Assembly: GCF_003001815.1 (NCBI RefSeq)
Contig: NZ_PVMZ01000031.1
Span: 33,506 to 97,505 of the forward strand
Direction of reading: 5' to 3'
DNA: 64,000 nt
DNA from: Actinoplanes italicus
GTDB taxonomy: Bacteria > Actinomycetota > Actinomycetes > Mycobacteriales > Micromonosporaceae
Shown: in pieces, positions 50,095 through 58,263 of the stretch
Layout of the letters: the number at the start of each line of letters is the position of its first letter
Position numbering within the stretch: the first letter of the stretch is position 1
Position numbers and translations under genes: made by a program
The notes under the pieces: model-generated
Databases searched by the model: none
What the model was told of the DNA's origin: nothing
Seen by the model: only the letters and a program-made list of their open reading frames with translations

Positions 50095-50697
50095 TCAGAT
50101 CTTCGGAGCGGACCGTGCTCGTGACAGCAGTTCGGAGAACCAGGCGGCCTGCTCGATCGGAACGAACTCGACGCTGGACCAGAACCTCTCGGCGGCAGCG
50201 ACCGGAGACGGCTCGCCGGCACCCGGACCAGCGCCACCGGAACCGGTGAAGTACACCGTGACGTTCTCGAATGCCGTTCCGGGCCGGGCGGCCGCGATCG
50301 TGCCCTGCCGGACGCACCGCCCCGGGTCGTCGCCGCGGCGGATGCCGGCGCAGGTGTCGGTCGGCTCGGCGGAGAACTCGACGACGGCCCACACGCTCGG
50401 GTCCCCGAAGGTGTAGCTGTCGGCGACGACGCCGGTCTGCAGCCCGGGCGTCATCTCCGTGAGGCCGGCCGGTTGCGTCTTGGGGACGTACGAGTAGTCA
50501 CGGGCGCCGGTGGCCCGTGCCGCCTCGATCGCCAGCACGCTCTCCAGCAGCTTGCCGTCCGGGAGGGAGGTGTCCACGGCGCGGGTGTCGGGCTGCTGCG
50601 CCTCCGTGGACGACTGGCATGCCGCCAGCTGTGTCCCGGCGGCGAACGCGACGAGAACGGCCAGTACCGTTCGTGTGCCTCTGCTCAGCAAGGTCAT
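50095..50697 (-). CDS. Secreted lipoprotein of unknown function
   Basis: The 200-residue protein has a lipoprotein signal: LVAFAAGTQLAACQSSTEAQ, lipobox L-A-A-C with Cys27. The mature part is beta-rich with two more cysteines (DTCAGIRRGDDPGRC), no catalytic motif. Its ATG overlaps the stop of the upstream alpha/beta-hydrolase lipoprotein (50694-50697), so the two are coupled and may act together at the outer face of the membrane. Confidence 0.7.
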   Translation of the reverse strand: MTLLSRGTRTVLAVLVAFAAGTQLAACQSSTEAQQPDTRAVDTSLPDGKLLESVLAIEAARATGARDYSYVPKTQPAGLTEMTPGLQTGVVADSYTFGDPSVWAVVEFSAEPTDTCAGIRRGDDPGRCVRQGTIAAARPGTAFENVTVYFTGSGGAGPGAGEPSPVAAAERFWSSVEFVPIEQAAWFSELLSRARSAPKI

Positions 50698-51983
50698 CTA
50701 CCTTTCGCGCATCTGTCGACGTCCGTGAACCAGTGTCTGCGTCCCTCGGCGAGCACCGTGATCCCGTCCGCGTCGACGGTCCAGGTCTTCGCCAGCGCGC
50801 CCGGCGCGGACGTGTCGTTCACACCGATCACCAGGCAGTCGACCGGGCGTACCGGGCGATGCCCGGATGCCGTCCGGCCGCTGCAGAGGCTGGGTGCGGT
50901 CAGGATGCCACTGATCGGATCGGTCCCGTCCGGGACGACCGCACCGGCGTACGCCTGGCAGTACTCGTCGGCGTAGGCCACGAGCGCCGGGCTCACGTCC
51001 TGTTCCCCGATCCGCATCCACAGTGCGTCCGACAGCTGGGCGGCGGCCTTCTGATCGACGTCACCGGAACCCGCCCGCCAGTGCAGGGAGGGCTCGGCCG
51101 CGGTGCTGATCGCGGCGGCGACGAAAGCACTGGCGACGTCGAAATCGGTGACCGGGACGCTGCGGCCGGCCAGTTCGGTCGAGGTGCCCGCGTATCGCCG
51201 CAGGACAAGATCGACGTTACGCCGGACATCGGTGGTGGTGCACCCCGAGCATCTGCCGGCCAGCGCCTTCCACAGCTGCTCGGTACGGGCCTGCAGGATC
51301 GTCGCGTTCGATGTGCCCGGCGCGGCCGCGGGCCGTACGAGAGTCACGTTGCCGACCATGTCGTCGATGTAGGAGTACCGGACCGCGCCGAACGAGATCG
51401 CGGCCATGTCGAGGGTCTTCAGGCCCTCCTTGGCCATGATCGCCGACAGGACCTCTCGGTACGTATCACGGGTCCATCCGTACGTCCCCTGCCCCCACGG
51501 GCACTGCATCCGCGGTGCGGCGGCGGATCCCAGGGCACGCCAGTCGCTGCGGGCGGCCGCGTAGAACTCACCCGAGGAGGCGGTACAGGACGGGTCGAAG
51601 GTTCCGGTGACCCAGGGCTCCTCGATCAGCAGCAGGTTCTTCCCGGCGGTCGTCGCGCCGAGCTCCGCGCGGAAGCTGGTGGGATAGTCGACCGGGAGGA
51701 CGCCGGACAGGCTCATTCCCGGACCGCCGACGTCGATGAGCAGACCCGCGTCGGACGACCCCTTCTCCGGGGCGGCCAGGTAGTAGCGGTGGATCCGCCC
51801 GGCCACCGTGATCTCCCGGCAGTTCTCCGCGATGGTGTCCTGGCACGGTTTCCGGTCGGCCGTGCCCGCGGCGCCCGGACTGGGCCTCCGGTCGGTGGGG
51901 GGCTCGGAGGTGGTGCACCCGGTGACGGCGAGCAGCGCCGCGACCGCCAGAGCCACCCTCCGGCCCCTCGGTGAACTGTTCAC
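50694..51983 (-). CDS. Lipoprotein alpha/beta-hydrolase, tripeptidyl-aminopeptidase-like
   Basis: The 429-residue protein has a lipobox (AVTGC, Cys23). It follows the secreted tripeptidyl aminopeptidase layout: GLLIDVGGPGMSLSG (HGGPG-like oxyanion turn), then the nucleophile elbow AAISFGAVRYSYID. The first Gly of G-x-S-x-G is Ala (A-I-S-F-G; Ser197), and the oxyanion HGGPG is changed to VGGPG, so activity is uncertain. C-terminal cysteines and the terminal HWFTDVDRC suggest the His of the triad near residue 419. It is coupled to the 50095-50697 lipoprotein. Confidence 0.72.
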   Translation of the reverse strand: MNSSPRGRRVALAVAALLAVTGCTTSEPPTDRRPSPGAAGTADRKPCQDTIAENCREITVAGRIHRYYLAAPEKGSSDAGLLIDVGGPGMSLSGVLPVDYPTSFRAELGATTAGKNLLLIEEPWVTGTFDPSCTASSGEFYAAARSDWRALGSAAAPRMQCPWGQGTYGWTRDTYREVLSAIMAKEGLKTLDMAAISFGAVRYSYIDDMVGNVTLVRPAAAPGTSNATILQARTEQLWKALAGRCSGCTTTDVRRNVDLVLRRYAGTSTELAGRSVPVTDFDVASAFVAAAISTAAEPSLHWRAGSGDVDQKAAAQLSDALWMRIGEQDVSPALVAYADEYCQAYAGAVVPDGTDPISGILTAPSLCSGRTASGHRPVRPVDCLVIGVNDTSAPGALAKTWTVDADGITVLAEGRRHWFTDVDRCAKGR

Positions 51984-52008
51984 TCAAACGCTTTCTGGTC
52001 AGTGAGGA

Positions 52009-52048
52009 GTACGCCGCGGACGGAATCCAGCTCCCGTCCGCGGCGTAC
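52009..52048 (-). terminator. Terminator of the tandem secreted-paralogue genes
   Basis: GTACGCCGCGGACGG (52009-52023) and CCGTCCGCGGCGTAC (52034-52048) form a perfect 15-bp stem with a 10-base loop, 18 bases after the 52067 stop. Confidence 0.8.
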
Positions 52049-52066
52049 GGTTACGTGGGGGTCAGA

Positions 52067-53110
52067 TCACCAGCCGGTGTCGTTCCACCGGACGTCCTTG
52101 TTGCTGCTGAAGACGCCCGGATCGAAAGTCGCCCAGATGTAGTCGGCGAAGCTGGGAACGTAGCCCTCCTTGACCTTGAAGCTGCCGAGGGCCTCGATGC
52201 CGATCTGGTTGCGGGTGTCGCCACCCCAGTCGGCCCCGAACTCGTAGGCGGAGTCACCGACGGTGCCCAGCCCGGAGATCGACGAGCAGGTGGTCCGGGG
52301 AATGGTGACGCCGGCCTGCGCGAACCCGACCCCGATGGCACCGTTGTCCGAGCACGACGTCGACGTCCCGCTCGGCGCGTTGTCGACCATCTCCTTGAAG
52401 TTGCCGCGCGTGCCGCCCCAGGGCCGTGACCGGATCGTCAGATCGACCAGGTAGTGACCCGACGCCTTCGCCTGGGCCTCCCCGCGGCGAGCGTAGATCC
52501 AGAAGTCCGAACCGGACCGCTCGGCGGCGGTCAGGTACGTCGACTCACGGCTCTCCTCGAGGGTGAACTTCCACCACCAGCTCTGCAGGAAGTTCGAGGA
52601 GATGTCGCTGTCGTCGGCGCTCTTGACGAGGTGGTTACCCGACTTGTCCTGCTTGAAGCCGACAGCCGAGGGTCCGGCGGCGAACCCGATGACAGGTACC
52701 GAGGCCCCGGATGCGGCCGCTCCGGACTCGTGGGTCCGCAGCCCGACACCGGCGACCCGCCCGTCGACGGTGCCGATGTCGATACCGTCGATCGCCTCCA
52801 CGTCGGTGGAGGCGACGATGACCCGGGCGGCCGGGTCGGTGAGCAGCGCGACCTGGCTGGCGTCCAGGAGCGCGCCGCGTCGCGCGTTGTTCTGCACGAA
52901 CGCGTCACGGGTCGCCGTCATCTGCCGGCGAACGGCGCTGCCGGCCTGGCTGACCGGCCGCAGGGTGCTGCGGTCGTGCCGGGTCACCGTGCCCTCGGCG
53001 GGCCTCTGGTCCGAGGCGAGCGCCGGAGTTCCCGTAACGGCGACGCCGGACACGGCGAACACGGTGGCGAACGCCACGGCCACTGACTTCTTCAAGGTGG
53101 TCCTGGTCAC
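52067..53110 (-). CDS. Secreted protein of unknown family, paralogue A
   Basis: Starting at GTG 53110 (VTRTTLKKSVAVAFATVFAV) gives 347 residues with a signal peptide (1-32). The longer open frame upstream overlaps the paralogue B region and is not coding. The mature protein has a helical N-terminal segment (VRRQMTATRDAFVQNNARRG), an Asp/Gly-rich middle with IDGIDIGTVDGRVAGVGLRT, a beta-rich core LVDLTIRSRPWGGTRGNFKE, and a conserved end EGYVPSFADYIWATFDPGVF then DVRWNDTGW. The same blocks in the same order occur in paralogue B. I do not recognise the family. Confidence 0.78.
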   Translation of the reverse strand: MTRTTLKKSVAVAFATVFAVSGVAVTGTPALASDQRPAEGTVTRHDRSTLRPVSQAGSAVRRQMTATRDAFVQNNARRGALLDASQVALLTDPAARVIVASTDVEAIDGIDIGTVDGRVAGVGLRTHESGAAASGASVPVIGFAAGPSAVGFKQDKSGNHLVKSADDSDISSNFLQSWWWKFTLEESRESTYLTAAERSGSDFWIYARRGEAQAKASGHYLVDLTIRSRPWGGTRGNFKEMVDNAPSGTSTSCSDNGAIGVGFAQAGVTIPRTTCSSISGLGTVGDSAYEFGADWGGDTRNQIGIEALGSFKVKEGYVPSFADYIWATFDPGVFSSNKDVRWNDTGW

Positions 53111-53169
53111 GGAAGTCCCATCCTGTCCTGCACGAGAAGGAGTGTCGAACCTGTCGGAGGAATTCCCGC

Positions 53170-54231
53170 TCACCAGCCGGTGTCGGTCCACTTGACGTCC
53201 TTGCGGCCCATCGGCCCGATGTTGAACGACGCCCAGATGTAGTCGGCGAAGGAGGGGGTGTAGCCCTCCTTGACCTTGTACGCGGCCATCGCCTCGATCG
53301 TCGTCAGGTTGAAGGTCGAGCCGTCCCAGTCCGCACCGAACTCGTACGACGAGACGTTGGTGGCACCCTTGACGGTCTGGCAGGAGCTCTGCGGCATGAC
53401 GACCTTGTACACACCGAACGAGATCTCGAGGTTGCCGCCGGACACGCAGTTGGGCGCGGCGCCGAACGGCACCCGGGACTGCAGCTGCTTGAAGTTGCCG
53501 GACGTGCCGCCCCACGGACGCGACCGGATGGTCAGGTCGACGAGGGCGGCTCCCTGCAGATCCGACGTGCGCCCGTCGGCGTCGCCCCGGCGCGCGTACA
53601 CCCAGAAGTCGGAACCGGACCGCTCCGACGCGGTGAAGACGTCGCTCTCCTTGCTCTCGGCAAGGGAGTACTTCCAGTACCAGCTCTTCACGTGGTTGAC
53701 GAGACTGCCGCCGGGGATCGCCAGGTCGGGATCGTCGCCGACCGTGACGACGTGCGAACCCGAAGCGGCACGCTGGTAGCCGGTCGGGTCCGGCTCGCCG
53801 GCGAATCCGATCACCGGAGGGGCCGCGGCCGTCGTGGTGGTGGTGTTCCCCTCGTGGGAGCGGATGCCCACACCGGCGAGGTAGCCGTCGGCCGTGCCGA
53901 TGTCGATGCCGTCGACGACCTCGCCGTTGCCCGCGGCGACGATCACCCGTGCGGACGGGTCGGTGAACGTCTCCACGGCCCGGGTGTCGACGTTGCTGCC
54001 CCGCCGGGCGTTGTCCTGCACGAAGGCGGTCCTGGCGGCGGACATCCGCTGCCGGAGGTCTCCGGTTGCCGTCTCGGCCGGGCGCAGGGCGGACCGGTCG
54101 TAACGGTCCACCTTGCCCTGGACGACTGTCCCCTCAGCCGCGGCAGCCGGCGAAGCGACTGCCACCGAGGCGGCGAGCGCGATCAGAACACCTGTCACGG
54201 TGATCGATCTCTTTGTTGGTACGTTCCGCAC
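53170..54231 (-). CDS. Secreted protein of unknown family, paralogue B
   Basis: A GTG at 54231 (VRNVPTKRSITVTGVLIALA) behind GGGGAG gives 353 residues, with a signal peptide to about residue 31. Blocks match paralogue A: LRQRMSAARTAFVQDNARRG, VDGIDIGTADGYLAGVGIRS, LVDLTIRSRPWGGTSGNFKQ and the terminal EGYTPSFADYIWASFNIGPM, DVKWTDTGW. Identity is highest in the N-terminal helix and the two C-terminal blocks. It lies 59 bases upstream of paralogue A on the same strand; both probably share one transcript ending at 52009. Confidence 0.78.
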   Translation of the reverse strand: MRNVPTKRSITVTGVLIALAASVAVASPAAAAEGTVVQGKVDRYDRSALRPAETATGDLRQRMSAARTAFVQDNARRGSNVDTRAVETFTDPSARVIVAAGNGEVVDGIDIGTADGYLAGVGIRSHEGNTTTTTAAAPPVIGFAGEPDPTGYQRAASGSHVVTVGDDPDLAIPGGSLVNHVKSWYWKYSLAESKESDVFTASERSGSDFWVYARRGDADGRTSDLQGAALVDLTIRSRPWGGTSGNFKQLQSRVPFGAAPNCVSGGNLEISFGVYKVVMPQSSCQTVKGATNVSSYEFGADWDGSTFNLTTIEAMAAYKVKEGYTPSFADYIWASFNIGPMGRKDVKWTDTGW

Positions 54232-54603
54232 TTTCTCCCCGTTCTGGTGGACAGCCCGCCGCGGAAGGGGCGGGCCGGTGTCCACCGTTGGTAATGGCAG
54301 GCCGGATCTCGAGATCGGCCCGAGTGAACGCCCGCGGCGATGAACCCTCGGTGCCGGCGCTGCGGTCACTCGCGCAACAGGGTGCCTGTGTGACATTGAT
54401 GAGCACAAGATCCAAAAGCCGGTCGGGACGCTAGGATGGCGCTGACCAGTTAACTTTCCGACCAGTTGGGATGCGGGACGGGACGGGCCGAGGGCCCCAC
54501 TCGCCGCATCGATGACCACCTACGGCCACGGCGCCCATGGATAGACGCGGGTCTCGGAAAGCAGGAGGCAGGGTCGCCTCCCTCGATCATGAACGGAACG
54601 TAG
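54232..54603. promoter_or_regulatory. Divergent region between paralogue B and the membrane HTH gene
   Basis: These 372 bases contain no convincing gene. They must carry promoters for both divergent units. A moderately AT-rich patch near 54391-54420 (ATTGATGAGCACAAGATCC) and another near 54450 (AGTTAACTTTCC) are the best promoter locations. Confidence 0.4.
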
Positions 54604-55119
54604 ATGCACCAACTGACAGGCCCGGAAACCATCGCGCGGCTGTTGCAGGGATGGAAGATCCGCTCTGGGCTCAGCTACAGCACCCTCGCCGAGAGGACTT
54701 TCCTCAGCCGCTCGGCACTGCACCGCTACTGCTCCGGCACCGCCGTCCCCACGGACTTCGCCACACTCACCCGGATCGCCCGGGCCTGCGACGCCACGAG
54801 CACGGAACTGCTGGAGCTTCACCACCTGTGGCACGCCGAGACAGCCGGCGGGCCCGCTGCGCAGATCGGCGAGGAGCAGCGCCGGGAGGACGTCGTACCG
54901 CATCCGGAACCGGCACCCGCCCCGTCGGCCCGGACCTCGAGCCGGCGGCGCCACACCGTCGCCTTCGGGCTGCTGGCGATGGCAGCCGGGGCGGTGCTCG
55001 CTCTCTCGATGATGATCATCTGGCTGGCGGCCTCCGGCTACTCCCTGGTCGGCCCGGCCGCCGCGGTGCCCGTCGGCCCGCAGGTCGCCGAGCATGGCGC
55101 CGGCCCGGGAAGTCCGTAG
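54604..55119 (+). CDS. Membrane-anchored XRE-type helix-turn-helix protein
   Basis: The 171-residue protein has an N-terminal XRE helix-turn-helix (about 8-70: GWKIRSGLSYSTLAERTFLS, SRSALHRYCSGTAVPTDFAT). A Pro-rich linker (95-108), a basic stop-transfer SSRRRH and one transmembrane helix (about 118-146) follow, with a short outer tail. This one-component membrane regulator layout recalls anti-sigma-like or cell-envelope-sensing HTH proteins. It is divergent from the secreted paralogue pair, which is therefore its most likely target. Confidence 0.8.
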   Translation: MHQLTGPETIARLLQGWKIRSGLSYSTLAERTFLSRSALHRYCSGTAVPTDFATLTRIARACDATSTELLELHHLWHAETAGGPAAQIGEEQRREDVVPHPEPAPAPSARTSSRRRHTVAFGLLAMAAGAVLALSMMIIWLAASGYSLVGPAAAVPVGPQVAEHGAGPGSP

Positions 55120-55132
55120 GAGGAACACGAAG

Positions 55133-55168
55133 GCGGTTCCGGAGAAGGCCGGCCTTCTCCGGAACCGC
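55133..55168. terminator. 36-bp perfect palindromic terminator
   Basis: GCGGTTCCGGAGAAGGCC (55133-55150) is followed at once by its exact complement (55151-55168), a loopless 18+18 palindrome, 13 bases after the membrane-HTH stop. It can serve both convergent units. Confidence 0.85.
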
Positions 55169-55169
55169 G

Positions 55170-55297
55170 ATGTGAGCCGCTCCTCGCCGGGGCGGCCGTG
55201 CCGTTCCAGCTGACGTTGGTGACGGTGTGACGGTTGCCCGAGACGGGCTACGCGGTGGACGCGCTCGCGGGCAGGGCGGTCAGGACCATCGATCTCC
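55170..55297 (-). pseudogene. Remnant of another secreted CBM2 protein
   Basis: Right after the GH10 stop the minus strand has an ATG-led short frame MRRSMVLTALPASAST (signal-peptide-like), which stops, and then in another frame TVTNVSWNGTA (about 55230-55198), the conserved end block of a CBM2 domain. Both ends of a secreted CBM2 enzyme gene seem to be left after deletion of the middle. Evidence is short, hence low confidence. Confidence 0.4.
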
Positions 55298-56650
55298 TCA
55301 TGCGGTGCAGGAGGGGGTGGCGGTGGGTCCGGTACCGGTGCCCTGGAAGCCGAACTCGGTCCAGCCACCGGCCGGGACCTGGCCGTTGTAGCTGACGTTG
55401 CGGAACGTCACCTGGCCGCTGGTGCCGGTGTTCGTGGCGTTCCAGGCGCTGGTCACCGCGCCGCCGGACGGCACGGTCACGCCGACGCTCCAGCCGTTGA
55501 GCGCGCCGGAACCTGCGGTCACCCGGATGGTGGCGGTGTAGCCGCCGTTCCACGAGTTCAGCGTCACCTGGGCGCTGCATCCGCCGGGAGCGGGCGGCTG
55601 CGAGGAGGCGGAAGGTGAGACCGAGGGTGAGCCGGGGGTCGTCGGGCCGCCGGCGTTGAGGGCGTTGAGGACCGAGGTGTAGGCGGCCTTCTTGTTGCCG
55701 TTCCCGTCGAACAGCAGCGGGTTCGCGCCGGTACGCCAGGATTCCGGGTCCCGGAGACCCCAGACGGTGATGCCGGTGCAGCGGGCCACGGCCATGCAGG
55801 CGCGGGTCACCGAGGCGTAGATGTTCGCCTGGTTGCCGCCCTGCTGGACGTCGAGCTCGGTGATCTGGACGTCGACGCCGAGGTCGGCGAAGCGCTGGAT
55901 GTTCTGCTGGTAGGTGGAGTCCAGTGTGGTGCCCAGGTGTGACTGCAGGCCGACGCAGTCGATCGGCACGCCGCGGGACTTGAAGTCACGGACCATGTTG
56001 TAGATGCCGGTGGACTTCGCGTTGATGCCGTCGGTGTTGTAGTCGTTGTAGCAGAGCTTGGCGCCGGGATCGGCGGCCCGTGCGGCGCGGAACGCGGCCT
56101 CGATCCAGTCGTTGCCGGTGCGCTGCAGGTTGGAGTCGCGGCGGCCGCCGCTGCCACCGTCGGCGAACGCCTCGTTCACCACGTCCCAGGAATGGATCTT
56201 CCCGCGGAAGTGGGTGGCGACCTGGGTGACGTGGTTGATCGCGGCGTTGCGCAGGGCGCTTCCGGACATGCCCTGCGCCCAGGAGGGCTGCTGGGCGTGC
56301 CAGAGCAGGGCGTGACCGCGTACCTTCATCCCCCGGCTCTGGGCGTGGCTGACCAGCCGGTCGCCGTTGGTGTAGTTGAAGCGGCCCTGCTGCGGTTCGG
56401 TGGCGTCCCACTTCATGTCGTTCTCGGCGACGATCGAGTTGAACTCGCGGTTGAGGATCGTCATGTAGTTCGTGTCGGAGAGCCGGAACGCACTGGTGGC
56501 GACGCCGAAGTAGCGGCCGGTCTGTGCGGCCGAGGCACCGAGTGTGGTGGCCGCCTCGGCGGAGCCGGTCACCGCGACGCCGGCGGCGACGAGGACGGTG
56601 GCGAGGGCTCCGGAGAGCAGGGCGAAGCGCCCGTTTCTGGGGATGCGCAT
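55298..56650 (-). CDS. Secreted GH10 endo-beta-1,4-xylanase with C-terminal CBM2
   Basis: The start at 56650 (MRIPRNGRFALLSGALATVL) gives 450 residues with a signal peptide (1-34); the frame to 56725 is not needed. The GH10 TIM barrel (about 36-345) has the acid/base Glu160 in SWDVVNEAF and the nucleophile Glu265 in QITELDVQ, with VRGHALLWHAQQPSW. A Ser/Pro linker then leads to a CBM2 (about 361-450, CSAQVTLNSWNGGYTATIRV to the terminal SCTA). It lies 22 bases after the GH62 gene on the same strand, so the two form an arabinoxylan operon. Confidence 0.95.
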   Translation of the reverse strand: MRIPRNGRFALLSGALATVLVAAGVAVTGSAEAATTLGASAAQTGRYFGVATSAFRLSDTNYMTILNREFNSIVAENDMKWDATEPQQGRFNYTNGDRLVSHAQSRGMKVRGHALLWHAQQPSWAQGMSGSALRNAAINHVTQVATHFRGKIHSWDVVNEAFADGGSGGRRDSNLQRTGNDWIEAAFRAARAADPGAKLCYNDYNTDGINAKSTGIYNMVRDFKSRGVPIDCVGLQSHLGTTLDSTYQQNIQRFADLGVDVQITELDVQQGGNQANIYASVTRACMAVARCTGITVWGLRDPESWRTGANPLLFDGNGNKKAAYTSVLNALNAGGPTTPGSPSVSPSASSQPPAPGGCSAQVTLNSWNGGYTATIRVTAGSGALNGWSVGVTVPSGGAVTSAWNATNTGTSGQVTFRNVSYNGQVPAGGWTEFGFQGTGTGPTATPSCTA

Positions 56651-56672
56651 GGCGAACGGAACCTTTCCGGGG

Positions 56673-58067
56673 TTATCGGAGGAGGGTGAGCAGGCCGGGA
56701 CGGTAGGGCAGCAGACCGTAGTCACCGCCGGAGCTGGGGGAACGTCCCTGGTAGAGCAGTTGCAGATTGCAGGGGTCGATCGTGTTCGTCTGGTCCGCGC
56801 TCGTACGGAGGAGTTCGCCGTGGCTGATGTCGTTGGTCCAGGTGGCGCCGCTGTTGGCCTTGCCCGCGAACGGGTTGTTGTAGGTCGTCGCGTTCGGCGT
56901 CCAGGTGCCGCTCAGGCTGGTCGCCGTGAAGGAGCGGAAGTAGCGCTCCCAGGAGCTGGTCCTGGCCTCGATGATCATCAGGTACTGGTTGCGGCCCTGC
57001 ACCTTGTAGACCTGCGGCCCCTCGAAGATGTTCTCCGAGGTGTCGCTCATGATCGTGGTGTAGCTGGAGCCGAAGCTGCCCGGGAAGTTCCCGATCGGCA
57101 TGATCTGGCGGTAGATCCTGCCGTTGTCACCGGCGAAGAACAGGTACATGTTCTGGTCATCGCCGATGATCGTCTGGTCGATCACGCCGGTGCTGGAGTC
57201 GGTGATCTTCGCGGTCGACAGCGTCTGCGCGGCCGACCAGCCGTTGGCGTTGGCCGGGTTGGTCGACGTGCGGTACGAGAACGACGTCGGACCCCACTGG
57301 TGAGCGAGGATCCAGATGTTCTTCGGCGCGAAGTAGAACAGCGACGGCGCGACGGTGCTCTGGCTCATGGTGTTCTGGCTGGCCGAGCCGAGCTGGTTGA
57401 GGTTGTCGACGAGACCGAAGTTCATCGAACCCCAGCCGCCGGTGGCGCTGCTGCTGTGGGTGGTGGCGTACACCAGTTGCTTGCCCTGGTAGGGGGCGAT
57501 GGTGAAGTCCTTGAGAGAAGCCCAGCCGGACTTGGGCTGCGCCAGCGGGCCGGTCGACGACCAGCGGTAGGACGACGGCAGCGTGCACGACGTCGGCGGC
57601 GGGGGTGAGGACGACGGCGGCGTGGACGGCGACGACGGTGGTGCGGACGGCGACGAGGGTGTGGTGCCGCCGGTGCAGGCCACGCCGTTGAGGGTGAACC
57701 CGGCCGGCACCGGGTTGCTGCCGGTCTGCGAGCCGTTGAACCCGAACGAGACGCTGCCGCTGGTGGCGATCGCCGCGTTGTAGCTGACGTTGCGGGCCGT
57801 CACCGCGGCGCCGGACTGGGTGACTGTCGCGTTCCAGGCCTGGGTCACCTGCTGACCGGCGCCGTAGGACCAGGTGAGCGTCCACCCATTGATCGCGTCG
57901 CCGAGGTTGGTGATGGTCACGGCGGCGCCGAAACCACCTCCCCACTCCGACGAGACCGCGTAGTTCACCGAGCATCCGGCGGCAGCGGCGGCGGGCAGCG
58001 TCACCGCGGCAGCTGCCGAGCCGGCGAGCAGGACACCGCTGATAGCGGCGGCTCTGAATTTGCGCAT
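56673..58067 (-). CDS. Secreted GH62 alpha-L-arabinofuranosidase with N-terminal CBM2
   Basis: The ATG at 58067 (MRKFRAAAISGVLLAGSAAA) with AGGAGAAAAG upstream gives 464 residues. The order is signal peptide (1-30), CBM2 (about 31-130, GCSVNYAVSSEWGGGFGAAV to NGVACTG), a Ser/Pro linker, and a GH62 five-bladed propeller (about 160-464). GH62 signatures are SLKDFTIAPYQGKQLVYATT (catalytic Asp), HQWGPTSFSYRTSTNP and ENIFEGPQVYKVQGRNQYLM (catalytic Glu). It removes arabinose side chains from arabinoxylan. It is the first gene of an operon with the GH10 xylanase and has a CebR-type box at 58153. Confidence 0.95.
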   Translation of the reverse strand: MRKFRAAAISGVLLAGSAAAAVTLPAAAAAGCSVNYAVSSEWGGGFGAAVTITNLGDAINGWTLTWSYGAGQQVTQAWNATVTQSGAAVTARNVSYNAAIATSGSVSFGFNGSQTGSNPVPAGFTLNGVACTGGTTPSSPSAPPSSPSTPPSSSPPPPTSCTLPSSYRWSSTGPLAQPKSGWASLKDFTIAPYQGKQLVYATTHSSSATGGWGSMNFGLVDNLNQLGSASQNTMSQSTVAPSLFYFAPKNIWILAHQWGPTSFSYRTSTNPANANGWSAAQTLSTAKITDSSTGVIDQTIIGDDQNMYLFFAGDNGRIYRQIMPIGNFPGSFGSSYTTIMSDTSENIFEGPQVYKVQGRNQYLMIIEARTSSWERYFRSFTATSLSGTWTPNATTYNNPFAGKANSGATWTNDISHGELLRTSADQTNTIDPCNLQLLYQGRSPSSGGDYGLLPYRPGLLTLLR

Positions 58068-58152
58068 GCTTTTCTCCTGACGGGGATAACGGCCGGAGAT
58101 CGCGGGGGATCGATCGTTACGTACGTTTAAAACGGCCGTTTCCCGCATGCTA

Positions 58153-58166
58153 CGGGAGCGCTCCCA
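58153..58166. promoter_or_regulatory. Near-perfect CebR-type operator before the GH62-GH10 operon
   Basis: CGGGAGCGCTCCCA matches the CebR/CelR consensus TGGGAGCGCTCCCA at 13 of 14 bases. It lies 86 bases upstream of the GH62 ATG. No cebR gene is in the window. Confidence 0.75.
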
Positions 58167-58215
58167 GTCATTCAAGCGCAGCTCAGAGGCAGTGACGACT
58201 CACCGATTGCCCTTC

Positions 58216-58263
58216 GCGTAACACTTTTCGCCCCGCAATTGCGATGAACGAAAAGTGTTACGC
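58216..58263 (-). terminator. Terminator of the PP2C-like gene, includes its stop codon
   Basis: GCGTAACACTTTTCG (58216-58230) and CGAAAAGTGTTACGC (58249-58263) form an exact 15-bp stem with an 18-base loop. The TAA stop at 58258-58260 lies in the first arm on the minus strand. Confidence 0.8.

Noticed and set aside
56938..56955. Additional CebR-type box (TAGCGCTCCCAGG)
   Set aside because: Only about 10 of 14 positions match and it lies inside the GH62 coding region, where the codons for conserved SWERYF explain it.
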